Origin: an uncultured Psychrobacillus sp.
GTDB taxonomy: Bacteria > Bacillota > Bacilli > Bacillales_A > Planococcaceae
DNA length: 50,172 bases
Assembly (NCBI GenBank): GCA_934234185.1
Contig: CAKQHO010000013.1
Coordinates: 1-50,172 of the forward strand
Direction of reading: 5' to 3'
Of this stretch, positions 8,006 through 16,584 are shown in pieces. The notes under the pieces are model-generated. The model was not told the DNA's origin and ran no database searches. It saw only the letters and a program-made list of their open reading frames with translations. The translations under genes were made by a program, and so were the position numbers. Position 1 is the stretch's first letter; the number at the start of each line of letters is the position of its first letter.

Positions 8006-9277
8006 TTATACGGTTGTTTGTCTTTTACTATACTCTATAAATGTTAATAAATAGATAAAACCACTTAGCAGTGCAAGGATAGACAAAACAACAAATGCCC
8101 AAGAATAACCAACCAGAACAGCTAGCGGTAAAACAAGTGGTGCAATCGTTCTACCAATTGTATAGCGTAAACTTGCAGCAGCAAAATATTGGCCCCTCAT
8201 TTCCTCCTTAGCCAGCTTAGAAACAAAGCTTTCCTGCAAGCCGACAGTTGCAAGCTCTCCAAGCGTGAAGATAGCCATTGCTAAAAGAAGCACCCAAAAA
8301 TTTGTAGTCATCGGGAATATGAGCATAGACACAGCGTATAAAAAAGAAGATAAGAAGAAAACCCACTTTTCCGGGTATTTTGTCATCCATCTCGTGATGA
8401 ACACTGTAAACAGAACAACTAACAGGCCATTCTCAGATAGCAGAATACCGTACGTACCTTCTCCAGTCACAGTCCACTCTTTGTTAAAAAGATTTCCTAT
8501 TACTTGTTTATCCATCACACCCTCTAAATAGACGGGGATCAGCAAATCTAACTGCATATATGTTTGCCCCAACAAAATCCCAGCAATAATAAACAAGAAA
8601 AATACTTTATCCTTCACGATCAAGCCATATGCTTTTACTTGATTAACAATTACCTGAACCCAAGTCCCACCACCACTTGACATCACCTTTTCTTTCATTT
8701 CTGCCGAAAGTGTCTCTTCTGTTAAGAAACGAATTGCAAATCCAACAAGACAAAAAATGATTCCAGCCGCTAATAAAAGTCCAAAGCGATATTGGAAGAA
8801 TAAAACTGCTCCTATGATTGGACCTATTACGACCGATATATTAATGGAGGTATAAAACACAGAGAATACTGTGCTTCGATTCTTTTCTGGTACGACGTCA
8901 GCAACAATTGCCTGACTAGCAGGATGATAAAACGAACCGCACATACCTGCTATGGTAAAAGCAACAAACGCTAGCCATGGTGAATCTAGCCATGGTGAAT
9001 TTCCAATGGCAAATAAAATGAAAGCAAATCCTTGGGCAGTTGCAGAGAAAAACAGCATCGTTCTTCTCCCAAAGCGGTCTGCACAATATCCACCAATAAG
9101 ATTGGCAGCAACCGAAAATACTTGAGAAAATACAAGCAATAGTCCAGCCATACTGGCTCCAAATTCATCGGCAAAATAAATTGCCAGGAAGGGAAAAACC
9201 ATCCAAAAGCTTAAATTACTAAAGAATTCCCCAAATAATCGAACCTTTAAGGCTCTATCCCAATCTCTAATTCTCAT
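8006..9277 (-). CDS. MFS transporter
   Basis: A 423-residue major facilitator superfamily permease with about twelve hydrophobic segments. The typical loop 2-3 motif appears as GGYCADRFGRRTMLF near residues 62-76. The central loop (about 195-215) is short and charged, followed by the second six-helix half. The type resembles drug or metabolite exporters such as MdtH/YttB, but no substrate can be assigned. GTGAGGG precedes the ATG. A small tandem duplication of the DNA near 8974-9000 gives the repeated peptide SPWLDSPWL in one loop. Confidence 0.88.
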   Translation of the reverse strand: MRIRDWDRALKVRLFGEFFSNLSFWMVFPFLAIYFADEFGASMAGLLLVFSQVFSVAANLIGGYCADRFGRRTMLFFSATAQGFAFILFAIGNSPWLDSPWLAFVAFTIAGMCGSFYHPASQAIVADVVPEKNRSTVFSVFYTSINISVVIGPIIGAVLFFQYRFGLLLAAGIIFCLVGFAIRFLTEETLSAEMKEKVMSSGGGTWVQVIVNQVKAYGLIVKDKVFFLFIIAGILLGQTYMQLDLLIPVYLEGVMDKQVIGNLFNKEWTVTGEGTYGILLSENGLLVVLFTVFITRWMTKYPEKWVFFLSSFLYAVSMLIFPMTTNFWVLLLAMAIFTLGELATVGLQESFVSKLAKEEMRGQYFAAASLRYTIGRTIAPLVLPLAVLVGYSWAFVVLSILALLSGFIYLLTFIEYSKRQTTV

Positions 9278-9401
9278 AAAATTCCCTCACTTTTAATAAC
9301 CCTGACAATCCTATCACAGAAATAAAAAAATCGGAATAGACAAAAGACTGAAATAATATAGTACCTATGTAAAAAATTACAGATGCTTATTACTTATACG
9401 A

Positions 9402-9570
9402 TTAACTCCTAGAAGCATAAATTCTATTGAGTAGAAAAGAAATTGATAGCATAGTACCAAAAAGGACTAAATTGAGTGGCCACATTTCATTAATATAGCG
9501 GTTATCAATTTGACCTCCAAAGGCAAGACAATAAACTAAAAAAGAGCACCCATATTTTGGACACTCTTTC
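9402..9570 (-). other. Short open frame with a membrane-like tail; gene doubtful
   Basis: In the 290-bp gap upstream of the MFS gene the minus strand has an open frame ending at 9402. Its last residues read like a membrane segment (MWPLNLVLFGTMLSISFLLN). The only candidate start is a GTG overlapping the stop of the preceding gene, no ribosome site is visible, and a terminator lies inside it. It may be a gene remnant or chance. Confidence 0.15.
9541..9568 (-). terminator. Terminator of the small hypothetical gene
   Basis: On the minus strand AGAGTGTCC and GGGTGCTCT pair, with three wobble pairs, and are followed by six T. It sits directly after the stop codon. Confidence 0.6.
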
Positions 9571-9871
9571 ACACAGATCTTAATTTATTTTTTAACATTC
9601 TAAACCCTTCTATAAAAGAGCGTGGATCTTCTTGTATTTTAAAGGAAAAGACACCTTGATTTGTGTGAAGGTAAAGCATTCCGCCACCAAAAGAAAAGGG
9701 CTTGTAAGAGATATCATGGACATGCTGGAGTTGAAAATTTTTTTCTGCTGTCTGGATGCCATCCAATGTTAACTCGATTTCAAATTGCTTTTCGATTTGC
9801 TGCATCTGAAAGTAAAAATCAATTTTTCTTTCTATTTCTATATAAACTATCAGATATTTACTCAAATACAT
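9569..9871 (-). CDS. Small conserved-looking hypothetical protein
   Basis: I do not recognise this protein of about 100 residues. It looks like one compact soluble domain: a helical N-terminal half rich in charged residues (EIERKIDFYFQMQQIEKQFE), then strand-like stretches (GGGMLYLHTNQGVFSFKI) and a C-terminal helix (SFIEGFRMLKNKL), reminiscent of PH-like folds. A perfect AGGAGGT precedes it. The ATG at 9871 is only 3 bases from that site and a TTG at 9865 is better spaced, so the start is uncertain by two codons. It is divergent from the HAD gene and ends at a terminator, so it is probably expressed. Confidence 0.6.
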   Translation of the reverse strand: MYLSKYLIVYIEIERKIDFYFQMQQIEKQFEIELTLDGIQTAEKNFQLQHVHDISYKPFSFGGGMLYLHTNQGVFSFKIQEDPRSFIEGFRMLKNKLRSV

Positions 9872-9937
9872 ACACCTCCTAGCTCTTCTATAGTGTATCA
9901 TGTTTTTAATGAATTATTCAGAAAAGAGGGGATAAGC

Positions 9938-10603
9938 GTGATAAAAGCAGTGGTATTTGATTTAGATGGTACGCTCTTAGACAGAGATACTTCCTTAAAA
10001 CATTTTATATCCAGTCAATATAAGGAGTTTGCCGAATATCTTTCTCATATTCCAGAGCAACAATTTTGCTCAAGATTTATAGAAATAGATAACAAAGGAT
10101 ATGTATGGAAGGATAAAGTGTATCAGCTATTGATAGAGGAATTTCAAATAGAGGGGATAACAGTGGATATTCTCCTTCAACATTACATAGAAAATTTTAA
10201 ATACTATTGTATAGCATTTCCACATCTATTGCCCATGCTAAAGGAATTGAAGGAAATGTCCCTACCCCTAGGTATTATCACTAATGGAAAAGGGCGGTTT
10301 CAACTAGATAACATTAACGCCTTAAAAATCTCCTCTTTTTTTGATGTTATTCTAGTATCAGAGTTGGAAGGATTAAAGAAGCCAGACGCTCCAATCTTTC
10401 ATAGAGCTCTTGAAAGATTAAAGGTGGCTCCCCAAGAGAGCCTCTACATCGGCGATCATCCGATAAATGATATAGATGGGGCTAATCTGGTTGGCATGCA
10501 TACTATTTGGAAAAAGGATCTTGCGTATAATTGTTTTGAAGCAGACTTTATTATTAATGATTTATCAGAAATTCCACTCATCATTAGAACTCTTTCCGTT
10601 TAG
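9938..10603 (+). CDS. HAD-family hydrolase (YfnB/YjjG-like)
   Basis: A 221-residue HAD phosphatase. Motif I is FDLDGTLLD (nucleophile Asp8, Asp10), a helical cap follows at about 15-90, motif II is IITNGKG, motif III lysine is in GLKKPDAPIF and motif IV is YIGDHPINDIDGA. I chose the GTG at 9938 because AGAGGGG lies 6-7 bases upstream and the coding sequence of every related protein begins a few residues before motif I. The frame stays open further upstream, but that part overlaps the divergent gene and is not protein-like. Substrate unknown; sugar or nucleotide phosphates are typical. Confidence 0.85.
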   Translation: MIKAVVFDLDGTLLDRDTSLKHFISSQYKEFAEYLSHIPEQQFCSRFIEIDNKGYVWKDKVYQLLIEEFQIEGITVDILLQHYIENFKYYCIAFPHLLPMLKELKEMSLPLGIITNGKGRFQLDNINALKISSFFDVILVSELEGLKKPDAPIFHRALERLKVAPQESLYIGDHPINDIDGANLVGMHTIWKKDLAYNCFEADFIINDLSEIPLIIRTLSV

Positions 10604-10764
10604 CAGCTCTCAAGGATTTCAGAATTTATTACTAACCTTTAATTAGGAACGCAAGCTAATGGAAAAAAGTGAGGAGGCGTCCACCACAACTTCCTCCCAT
10701 TCGCCCCACTAGGATCAAGTTGCGAGAGTTAGACAATTCAAAGATCATTTACATTAATATCATT

Positions 10765-11673
10765 TCAAATGAACCTCGCAAATTCAGCAGTATGTGTTTC
10801 AAGCTTTTCAGCGGCTCTTGAAATATCTTTAAATTCCTCTAAAGCTGTGCGGATTTCTTCTTGGCTTTTTTCAATAGTCGTTTGGGTTTTGCCATTGCTT
10901 GTGGTGACATTATTTACCTGTTTGGCAATCCCTTCAATATTCTCTCTAACCTCCACAATCGAAGCTTCTACTCTTGCAGCTAGCTTTCTAACCTCTTGTG
11001 CTACTACATTGAAGCCTCTGCCATGGTCCCCCGCTCTCGCCGCCTCAATTGCTGCATTTAAGGCAAGTAAATTTGTTTGAGAGGCAATTTCTCGGATAGT
11101 TTGTATAATACCTTTAATAGAGTCTGCTTGCAGCTGAAGACTTTCAAGAGAAGCTGTATTTTCATCTGACCCTATTGCAATATCATCGATTCGTTGAAGC
11201 AATTCTTCACTTCTTTTCATTCCAACTTCTGCTCGTGTACTTAGGTCCTCAGACATTTGCTTAAGTTCGTCTGTGACACCTTCCAGAATAAGATGCCGTT
11301 CCGTTACATTGCTTGCTACCAATGAAACTCCCAGCACTTTTCCCGTTTTTCCGAAGATAGGCATATAAGAGGCCTCAAACATGACACTATTCCCTTGTTT
11401 ATCTCTTCTCTCTACCTTGTTAAAATAAGACTTTCCGGAGAAAAGGTCCTTCCAAAACTTTTCATATTCCGGATTACTTGTTAGGGAAGGAAAACAAAAA
11501 TCCTTATGATATTTTCCTTGAATTTCTTCTACGGAATAGCCTAATTCACGGGCAAAATTCTCATTTACGTAAGCAACCTGTCTATTATGATCGAAGCGAA
11601 TGATAGCAAGGTTTCTTTCCAACGCCTCTACCACTGTCATGTCTGTAACTTCTTCTATTTGTATAAAGCTCAT
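10765..11673 (-). CDS. Soluble PAS-domain chemoreceptor-like protein
   Basis: A 302-residue cytoplasmic protein without membrane segments. The N-terminal part (about 15-135) is a PAS domain, with the phrases VAYVNENFARELGYSVEEIQG and FGKTGKVLGVSLVASNVTER. The rest is a chemotaxis signalling coiled coil with the highly conserved hairpin tip (IASQTNLLALNAAIEAARAG near 207-226), which binds CheA/CheW. It resembles soluble receptors such as B. subtilis YfmS. The ATG at 11673 has GGGGGG six bases upstream; that site lies at the end of the preceding FAD gene, so translation is likely coupled. It may sense redox or a small ligand through PAS. It is last in a three-gene operon. Confidence 0.88.
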   Translation of the reverse strand: MSFIQIEEVTDMTVVEALERNLAIIRFDHNRQVAYVNENFARELGYSVEEIQGKYHKDFCFPSLTSNPEYEKFWKDLFSGKSYFNKVERRDKQGNSVMFEASYMPIFGKTGKVLGVSLVASNVTERHLILEGVTDELKQMSEDLSTRAEVGMKRSEELLQRIDDIAIGSDENTASLESLQLQADSIKGIIQTIREIASQTNLLALNAAIEAARAGDHGRGFNVVAQEVRKLAARVEASIVEVRENIEGIAKQVNNVTTSNGKTQTTIEKSQEEIRTALEEFKDISRAAEKLETHTAEFARFI

Positions 11674-11686
11674 GCTTTTCCCCCCA

Positions 11687-12778
11687 TCATTCAATCGGTG
11701 CATAACTTTCCATGTCTAGAACTGTTTCTTTCTCGAGAGCTAATCGAGCTAATTCGGCTCCCACAAAGGGTCCAGCGGTTAAACCAGATGCTCCTAATCC
11801 ATTGGCAAAAAATATATTTGTATAGCCAGGTAGTCTGCCGATAACTGGTAAGTGACCAGGTGTATAAGGTCTAAAACCAACTCGTACTTCTTTCATTTTC
11901 ACATTTTTTAGTGGACTTGCAATACTTATCGCGTGATTTAGTAATTCTTTTTTTCCTTCTTCTGTGACAGAGTGGTCATAGCCCGTATTTTCTTCGTAGG
12001 TAGAGCCAGCTACAATTTCCCCCTTGTCAAACGCCAGCATATATTGGCTGGTCGGAGGTAAAATTACTGGCCAATTACTTGTATCTGTATCCTCTAACTG
12101 AAAATGCATAATTTGTGCTTTTTGAAAGGTAACATTTGTTTCGACATTTAATGTGTGAGGAATTTCATTTCCCCAAGCACCCGCTGTTAGGATAATCTGT
12201 TCTGCTCTTACTGGCAATCCATCCACTGTTAATTCTCCGTTAGAAAATGCCGCGTTTCCCTTTACTATGTTAGCGCCAAGCTTTTTAGCCCCAGTAATTA
12301 GAGCATCTCTTAAAGCTCTTCCATCCACACGAGCTGCTCCTTCTACAAATAGAGCATGATAGTCAGCTGAAATAAGTGGAAATAGCCGTTTTACTTCTTC
12401 TATAGATAATACTTTTATCTCACCTATTTCCGGCGCTTCCTCTCTTTTCTCCAATGTACGCTGTAGCATTTTTTGTAGCTTTGACTCCTCTGAATGAAGA
12501 GCAATTGCCCCAACCTTCTTATAGCCCGTTTCACTTGTTTGCAGCGCCTCAAGCTCCTTAATAAGGGAAGGGTAATACCTAGCCCCGTGCTTAACAAGCT
12601 CATACCATTTCTTGTTTCTTCTCTGGGAAACCCACGGGCATATGATTCCAGCTGCCGCTGCTGAGGCTTGTCCCTCATCTTGACGATCCACCAGCGTAAC
12701 ATCTGCTTTATACTTAGCTAGATGATAGGCGGTAGAAGCACCAAGGATTCCCCCGCCTACAACTATATAAGATGACAT
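11687..12778 (-). CDS. FAD-dependent amino acid oxidoreductase (DadA/ThiO-like)
   Basis: A 363-residue flavoprotein of the D-amino-acid dehydrogenase / glycine oxidase family. The FAD-binding GGGILG is at 8-13, followed by an acidic strand end (TLVDRQDEGQAS). The C-terminal signature VGFRPYTPGHLPVIGRLP and the closing glycine-rich segment NGLGASGLTAGP contact FAD. The family oxidises the C-N bond of amino acids; D-amino acids from peptidoglycan are possible here because the gene follows an S66 carboxypeptidase by a single base. Substrate is not shown by the sequence. Confidence 0.9.
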   Translation of the reverse strand: MSSYIVVGGGILGASTAYHLAKYKADVTLVDRQDEGQASAAAAGIICPWVSQRRNKKWYELVKHGARYYPSLIKELEALQTSETGYKKVGAIALHSEESKLQKMLQRTLEKREEAPEIGEIKVLSIEEVKRLFPLISADYHALFVEGAARVDGRALRDALITGAKKLGANIVKGNAAFSNGELTVDGLPVRAEQIILTAGAWGNEIPHTLNVETNVTFQKAQIMHFQLEDTDTSNWPVILPPTSQYMLAFDKGEIVAGSTYEENTGYDHSVTEEGKKELLNHAISIASPLKNVKMKEVRVGFRPYTPGHLPVIGRLPGYTNIFFANGLGASGLTAGPFVGAELARLALEKETVLDMESYAPIE

Positions 12779-12779
12779 T

Positions 12780-13811
12780 TTATTTCACTCCATTTTCTAC
12801 TATTGAAAAAGTAACGTTTTCACAATCTATTTCAGCCATAGCACCATAAGGCAGGGTGAATTTTGGCTCGGTATGTCCAAAGTTCATATTATATAAAACA
12901 GGTAGCTCTGTTAATTCTAGTTCTTTTAGAATTTGCCTAATAGATTGTTTATATTCCTCATAATATTTTTCATGCTGCGGCTTACCAAATATCATTCCCT
13001 TTGCCTGGTGGAGAATTCCTTGTGCCCCATAGTTTCTTAGCCAGTATTCAATATAGCCTGGCTCTGGTAAATCCTCCGAAGTTTCAAAGAACAGAATACT
13101 ATCCTTCCAAGCATCCGCTTCTGGCCAAATCACTGTACTTTTCGCAAACTCTAAGACTTCGATACAGCCTCCAATTAAACGTCCCTGAACTGTTCCACTT
13201 CCCTGTAATAACTCATAACCTTGGTTTGGTGTCATAGGTCTCTTCTTATTTTTATTTTCCTCTATCCACTCTAGTCTTACACTAGTCCATTCCTTAGCGG
13301 GTTTAATTTCTCCAATTGTAGCATTCGAGAACAGAGTTTTTCTCACTGAGTCCACGGTATACTCATGCATTTCTACATTTTCAGCAAAATCCATTAATAT
13401 AGATGGTCCGTAAAAAGAGGATAGACCAGCTTTATGGCAGATTAGATGAGTTATAGTAGTGTCTGAAAAACCTATCAGCACCTTAGGATTTTCTCGTATA
13501 AGCTCAAAATCAATATAAGGCAACAATCGGATACTTTCACTCCCACCTATATTAGAAAAAATCCCTTTTATAGTTGGATCAGCAAATGCTTTCATTAAAT
13601 CCTCTGCTCTTGCTTTTGGGTTTTCGTATACATAATCGGAGCCTTTTAAGCTATTTGGCATCGCAACTACCTCGAGTCCAAATACCTTTTGTAAACGTTC
13701 AACCCCCTGCTCATATCTCCATCTAAGCTCAGTGTCTCCTGCTCCTCCCCAAGACAAGCTAACAGTAGCTACTTTATCTCCTGGTTGAAGCATTTGCGGC
13801 TTGTTTAACAT
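12780..13811 (-). CDS. S66 family LD-carboxypeptidase / MccF-like peptidase
   Basis: A 343-residue serine peptidase of family S66. The nucleophile Ser116 is in LIGFSDTT, the expected triad partners are Glu218 (GGCIEVLEF) and His313 (FGHTEPKFTLPYG), spaced as in LdcA and MccF. LdcA removes the terminal D-alanine from muropeptide tetrapeptides; MccF-type members cleave acylated nucleotides such as microcin C. The loop between about 180 and 200 (EENKNKKRPMTPN) is more like the MccF group. GGAGTGG precedes the ATG. First gene of an operon with the FAD oxidoreductase and the PAS receptor. Cytoplasmic: no signal peptide. Confidence 0.88.
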   Translation of the reverse strand: MLNKPQMLQPGDKVATVSLSWGGAGDTELRWRYEQGVERLQKVFGLEVVAMPNSLKGSDYVYENPKARAEDLMKAFADPTIKGIFSNIGGSESIRLLPYIDFELIRENPKVLIGFSDTTITHLICHKAGLSSFYGPSILMDFAENVEMHEYTVDSVRKTLFSNATIGEIKPAKEWTSVRLEWIEENKNKKRPMTPNQGYELLQGSGTVQGRLIGGCIEVLEFAKSTVIWPEADAWKDSILFFETSEDLPEPGYIEYWLRNYGAQGILHQAKGMIFGKPQHEKYYEEYKQSIRQILKELELTELPVLYNMNFGHTEPKFTLPYGAMAEIDCENVTFSIVENGVK

Positions 13812-13920
13812 GTTCTTCCACTCCTTTTTAATTATTATAAATCAAACTACCATGAATGGATGCCTATATTTCAGACAAATTGGGTAAAGTAGATTATCCT
13901 ATGAAAACAGGGTGATACGG

Positions 13921-14778
13921 ATGAAATATAAAGGAAGAGCAAGAAGCTCAAACGTAGAAGATAGACGTGGAAAGAGTAGTGGGAAAGCTGTTGCAGGAAT
14001 AGGTGGAGGACTAGGATTAGTAATTGTATTACTTGTTTCATTATTAAGTGGGAATCCGGACGAATTATTAGACAGCTTAAGCAGTTCCTCTCCACCAAGT
14101 TCAGTTCCATATGAAGAAACAGAGGAAGAAAAAGAACTAATGGAGTTTGTTTCCGTAGTGTTAGCTGATACAGAAAAGGTATGGAGCAAGATTTTTAAAG
14201 AGCACGGAATGACGTATCAAAATCCCACCTTAGTGGTTTACACAGATAGTGTTTCCACTGCATGCGGCTCAGCCAGCTCCTCCGTTGGTCCTTTTTATTG
14301 TCCTGGAGACCAGAAGCTCTATATCGACCTAAGCTTTTACAAGAATCTAAGAGATACATACCATGCTTCCGGAGACTTTGCTATGGCTTATGTGGTTGCC
14401 CATGAAGTAGGTCACCACGTGCAGAACCTTTTAGGAACCAATGAAGAAATGGAGAAATTTAGACAAAAGCTAAATGAGAAGGAATACAACAAATATTCTG
14501 TTAGTATAGAGCTCCAAGCAGACTATTATGCTGGTGTGTGGGCAAAGCATACGGAGGAAATGGGATATCTTGAGGATGGGGATTTGGAGGAAGCACTGAA
14601 TGCTGCGAGTGCTGTAGGAGATGACACACTTCAAAAGCAAGCACGCGGCTACGCGGTACCTGAATCCTTTACTCATGGAACATCTGAACAAAGGAAAGAT
14701 TTGTTTTACAAGGGCTATGAAAAAGGAACACTCGAAGGTGGAAATACATTTGAAGTAAAAAATCCTAAATTTTTTTAA
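13921..14778 (+). CDS. Neutral zinc metallopeptidase, YpfJ family
   Basis: A 285-residue member of the YpfJ family of predicted zinc peptidases. The N-terminus carries the family signature SSNVEDRRG at 10-18, then a single membrane anchor at about 24-43. The peptidase domain has the HEVGHH zinc motif with His161, Glu162 and His165, and a third ligand region ELQADYYAGVWA, as in the family. The domain is predicted to lie outside the membrane. The exact substrate is unknown. I chose the ATG at 13921, which matches the family N-terminus; a GTG at 13912 is possible. The gene is divergent from the S66 operon and ends at its own terminator. Confidence 0.9.
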   Translation: MKYKGRARSSNVEDRRGKSSGKAVAGIGGGLGLVIVLLVSLLSGNPDELLDSLSSSSPPSSVPYEETEEEKELMEFVSVVLADTEKVWSKIFKEHGMTYQNPTLVVYTDSVSTACGSASSSVGPFYCPGDQKLYIDLSFYKNLRDTYHASGDFAMAYVVAHEVGHHVQNLLGTNEEMEKFRQKLNEKEYNKYSVSIELQADYYAGVWAKHTEEMGYLEDGDLEEALNAASAVGDDTLQKQARGYAVPESFTHGTSEQRKDLFYKGYEKGTLEGGNTFEVKNPKFF

Positions 14779-14829
14779 GGGCTGTGCAAGAGGCATTATC
14801 TTAATCCTTCTTACACAGCCTTATTTTTG
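14778..14829 (+). terminator. Terminator after the YpfJ-like gene
   Basis: GGCTGTG and CACAGCC arms, extended by partial pairing, are followed by TTATTTTT. Confidence 0.7.
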
Positions 14830-14890
14830 TATTGTCTCTTCTATTTAACACCATATTTTAGTAAAATAAATGAATCCAACAGGAGAAGAA

Positions 14891-14998
14891 ATGGAGATCC
14901 CTAATATTAAAATTTGGAAGTGGGTTAGCTTAGATGAATATTCCTTTTACAAAAATGCATGGCTGCGGGAACGATTATATATATATAAATGGCTTTGA
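14891..14998 (+). CDS. Possible 35-codon leader ORF overlapping dapF
   Basis: An ATG at 14891 follows a strong AGGAGAAGAA site. The frame encodes 35 residues (beginning MEIPNIKIWKWVSLDEY) and runs past the dapF start in another frame, stopping at 14998. The dapF ATG itself has only a poor ribosome site and follows an in-frame stop at 14931-14933. Either this is a translated leader that couples to dapF, or the AGGAG site is coincidental. I recognise no domain. Confidence 0.3.
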   Translation: MEIPNIKIWKWVSLDEYSFYKNAWLRERLYIYKWL

Positions 14999-15785
14999 CA
15001 TTAACATTCAAAATCCTGAGGAGCTAAGTAAGGTAGTATCTGATCGTCGTTTTGGCATTGGGAGTGATGGTCTCGTTCTAATATGTCCATCTACTAGCGC
15101 TGACGCTAAAATGAGAATGTTTAATATAGACGGTAGTGAAGGGAAAATGTGTGGGAATGCCATTCGCTGCGTTGCAAAGTATGTGTATGATCGTAATATT
15201 GTAAGAAAAGAAACAATTACTATCGAAACCTTAAGCGGGATTAAAATAATTAAATTAAAGGTAGTGGAAGGTGAAGTACAATTAGCGACAGTTGATATGG
15301 GTACCCCTATTCTGGAGCCTAAGGAAATCCCTATCATTACTGAAGCTAAGGATATCTTGGTTAATTACCCTATTAGCATTGAAGGAAATACATATTACAT
15401 CACGCCTGTTTCTATGGGAAATCCTCACTGTGTTTTATTCCATGAAGACATTTATTCTATTGACTTACCCACCATCGGCCCTAGCTTTGAGTACAATTCC
15501 ATTTTCCCAGAAGGGGTAAATACCGAGTTTATCCAATTAGAAAGCAAAACTGTTTTACATATGCGTGTATGGGAGCGCGGCAGTGGGGTAACGTGGGCAT
15601 GTGGAACCGGAGCATGTGCGGCTGTTGTTGCGGCTGTTTTAAACGGGTATTGCGATAAGAATACAGATGTGACTGTAAAATTAAAAGGAGGAGATCTTCT
15701 TATTCGTTATACGGATGAAAGTGTTTATATGACAGGACCTGCTACTCTCGTCTTTGATGGCACTTTTACGTGGTCAAGCAAGTAA
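14934..15785 (+). CDS. dapF: Diaminopimelate epimerase
   Basis: It interconverts LL- and meso-diaminopimelate, giving the precursor of peptidoglycan cross-links and lysine. The 283 residues match DapF. The opening KMHGCGNDYIYI is typical, and the two catalytic cysteines are Cys73 (MCGNAIRC) and Cys223 (TWACGTGACAA). The ATG at 14934 is forced because the codon three bases upstream is an in-frame stop. The nearest purine-rich site (GGAAGTGGG) is weak, while a strong AGGAG further up serves another short frame. The gene stands alone; no lysine-responsive leader is visible. Confidence 0.96.
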   Translation: MNIPFTKMHGCGNDYIYINGFDINIQNPEELSKVVSDRRFGIGSDGLVLICPSTSADAKMRMFNIDGSEGKMCGNAIRCVAKYVYDRNIVRKETITIETLSGIKIIKLKVVEGEVQLATVDMGTPILEPKEIPIITEAKDILVNYPISIEGNTYYITPVSMGNPHCVLFHEDIYSIDLPTIGPSFEYNSIFPEGVNTEFIQLESKTVLHMRVWERGSGVTWACGTGACAAVVAAVLNGYCDKNTDVTVKLKGGDLLIRYTDESVYMTGPATLVFDGTFTWSSK

Positions 15786-15884
15786 ACGAAGACCAAAGAC
15801 CCTTTAAACCAATAAAAAATAAGGGTCTTTTCGATTAGTTGATTATTAGTTAAATAAGGAATTTATACACAAAAACCCTTTAAA

Positions 15885-15923
15885 TGTAATGATACTGGAA
15901 ATTGAATGTAATACATCTGTAAC
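15885..15923 (+). promoter_or_regulatory. Tandem WalR-type boxes
   Basis: TGTAAT-N5-TGTAAC at 15907-15923 matches the WalR (YycF) consensus TGTWAH-N5-TGTWAH exactly. A second, weaker half-match (TGTAAT-N5-TGGAAA) lies at 15885-15901, 22 bp upstream and so on the same helix face. A TATATT-like -10 follows about 14 bp downstream, placing the box over the -35 as in WalR-activated autolysin genes. Confidence 0.7.
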
Positions 15924-15973
15924 ATTGTACTGCTACTATATATTTAGACTAAATAGCAGGGGGATAGTGTATA

Positions 15974-16534
15974 TTGAAGAAAATCTTAGGCGCACTTATC
16001 ATGACAATTGCATTATTGGTCAGCGGAGTGAATATTGCGGATGCCGCAACTACCACTCATACAGTAAAAAAAGGAGAAACCTTATATAGTATCTCCAAAA
16101 ACTATAAAATATCAGTAAACAAATTAAAAGCATGGAATAACTTAAAAACTGATACTATTAAAGTAAATCAAAAGTTAAAACTTGTAGCATCGACTACTAA
16201 ATCAACAAAGAAGAAAACACCATCACGTTCAAATGATAAAGTTGTTAAGGAATTTGTTGTATCGGCAAGTGCTTTCACAGCTAATTGTAATGGCTGCTCT
16301 GGTATCACCACTACCGGAATTAATCTTAAAAAAAATCCTGACGTTAAAGTAATTGCTGTAGATCCTGATGTTATCCCACTAGGAACAAAGGTATATATTG
16401 AAGGCTATGGCTATGCAACAGCTGCTGATACGGGAGGAGCTATTAAAGGTAATAAGATTGATGTTTTCTTCCCTTCCAAAACAGAAGCCTACAAATGGGG
16501 CCGTAAAAAGGTAACAATTAAAATATTAGAATAA
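15974..16534 (+). CDS. Secreted LysM and 3D-domain cell-wall hydrolase (YocH-like)
   Basis: A 186-residue exported protein. The signal peptide is residues 1 to about 24, with cleavage after ADA. A LysM peptidoglycan-binding domain follows at about 28-72 (HTVKKGETLYSISKNYKI), then a Lys/Ser-rich linker and a C-terminal 3D domain from about 95 (VDPDVIPLGTKVYI, and the three-aspartate core AADTGGAIKGNKID). 3D domains resemble the MltA lytic transglycosylase fold, so it probably cleaves or remodels peptidoglycan. I chose the TTG at 15974, preceded by AGGGGGAT. The WalR-type boxes upstream fit, because B. subtilis yocH is a WalR target. Confidence 0.92.
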   Translation: MKKILGALIMTIALLVSGVNIADAATTTHTVKKGETLYSISKNYKISVNKLKAWNNLKTDTIKVNQKLKLVASTTKSTKKKTPSRSNDKVVKEFVVSASAFTANCNGCSGITTTGINLKKNPDVKVIAVDPDVIPLGTKVYIEGYGYATAADTGGAIKGNKIDVFFPSKTEAYKWGRKKVTIKILE

Positions 16535-16541
16535 ATAGCAC

Positions 16542-16573
16542 GCTGCCTGCATCTATGATGCAGGCGCTTTTTT
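16542..16573. terminator. Shared terminator, YocH-like and Nudix genes
   Basis: GCCTGCATC and GATGCAGGC form a 9-bp stem with a TAT loop, followed by CGC and seven T on the plus strand. The convergent Nudix gene ends just beyond. Confidence 0.85.
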
Positions 16574-16584
16574 AATTCCCTTTT

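Noticed and set aside
9402..9570. Small membrane-protein gene upstream of the MFS gene
   Set aside because: The tail looks hydrophobic, but no ribosome site or good start is present and a terminator lies inside, so it is kept only as a doubtful note.
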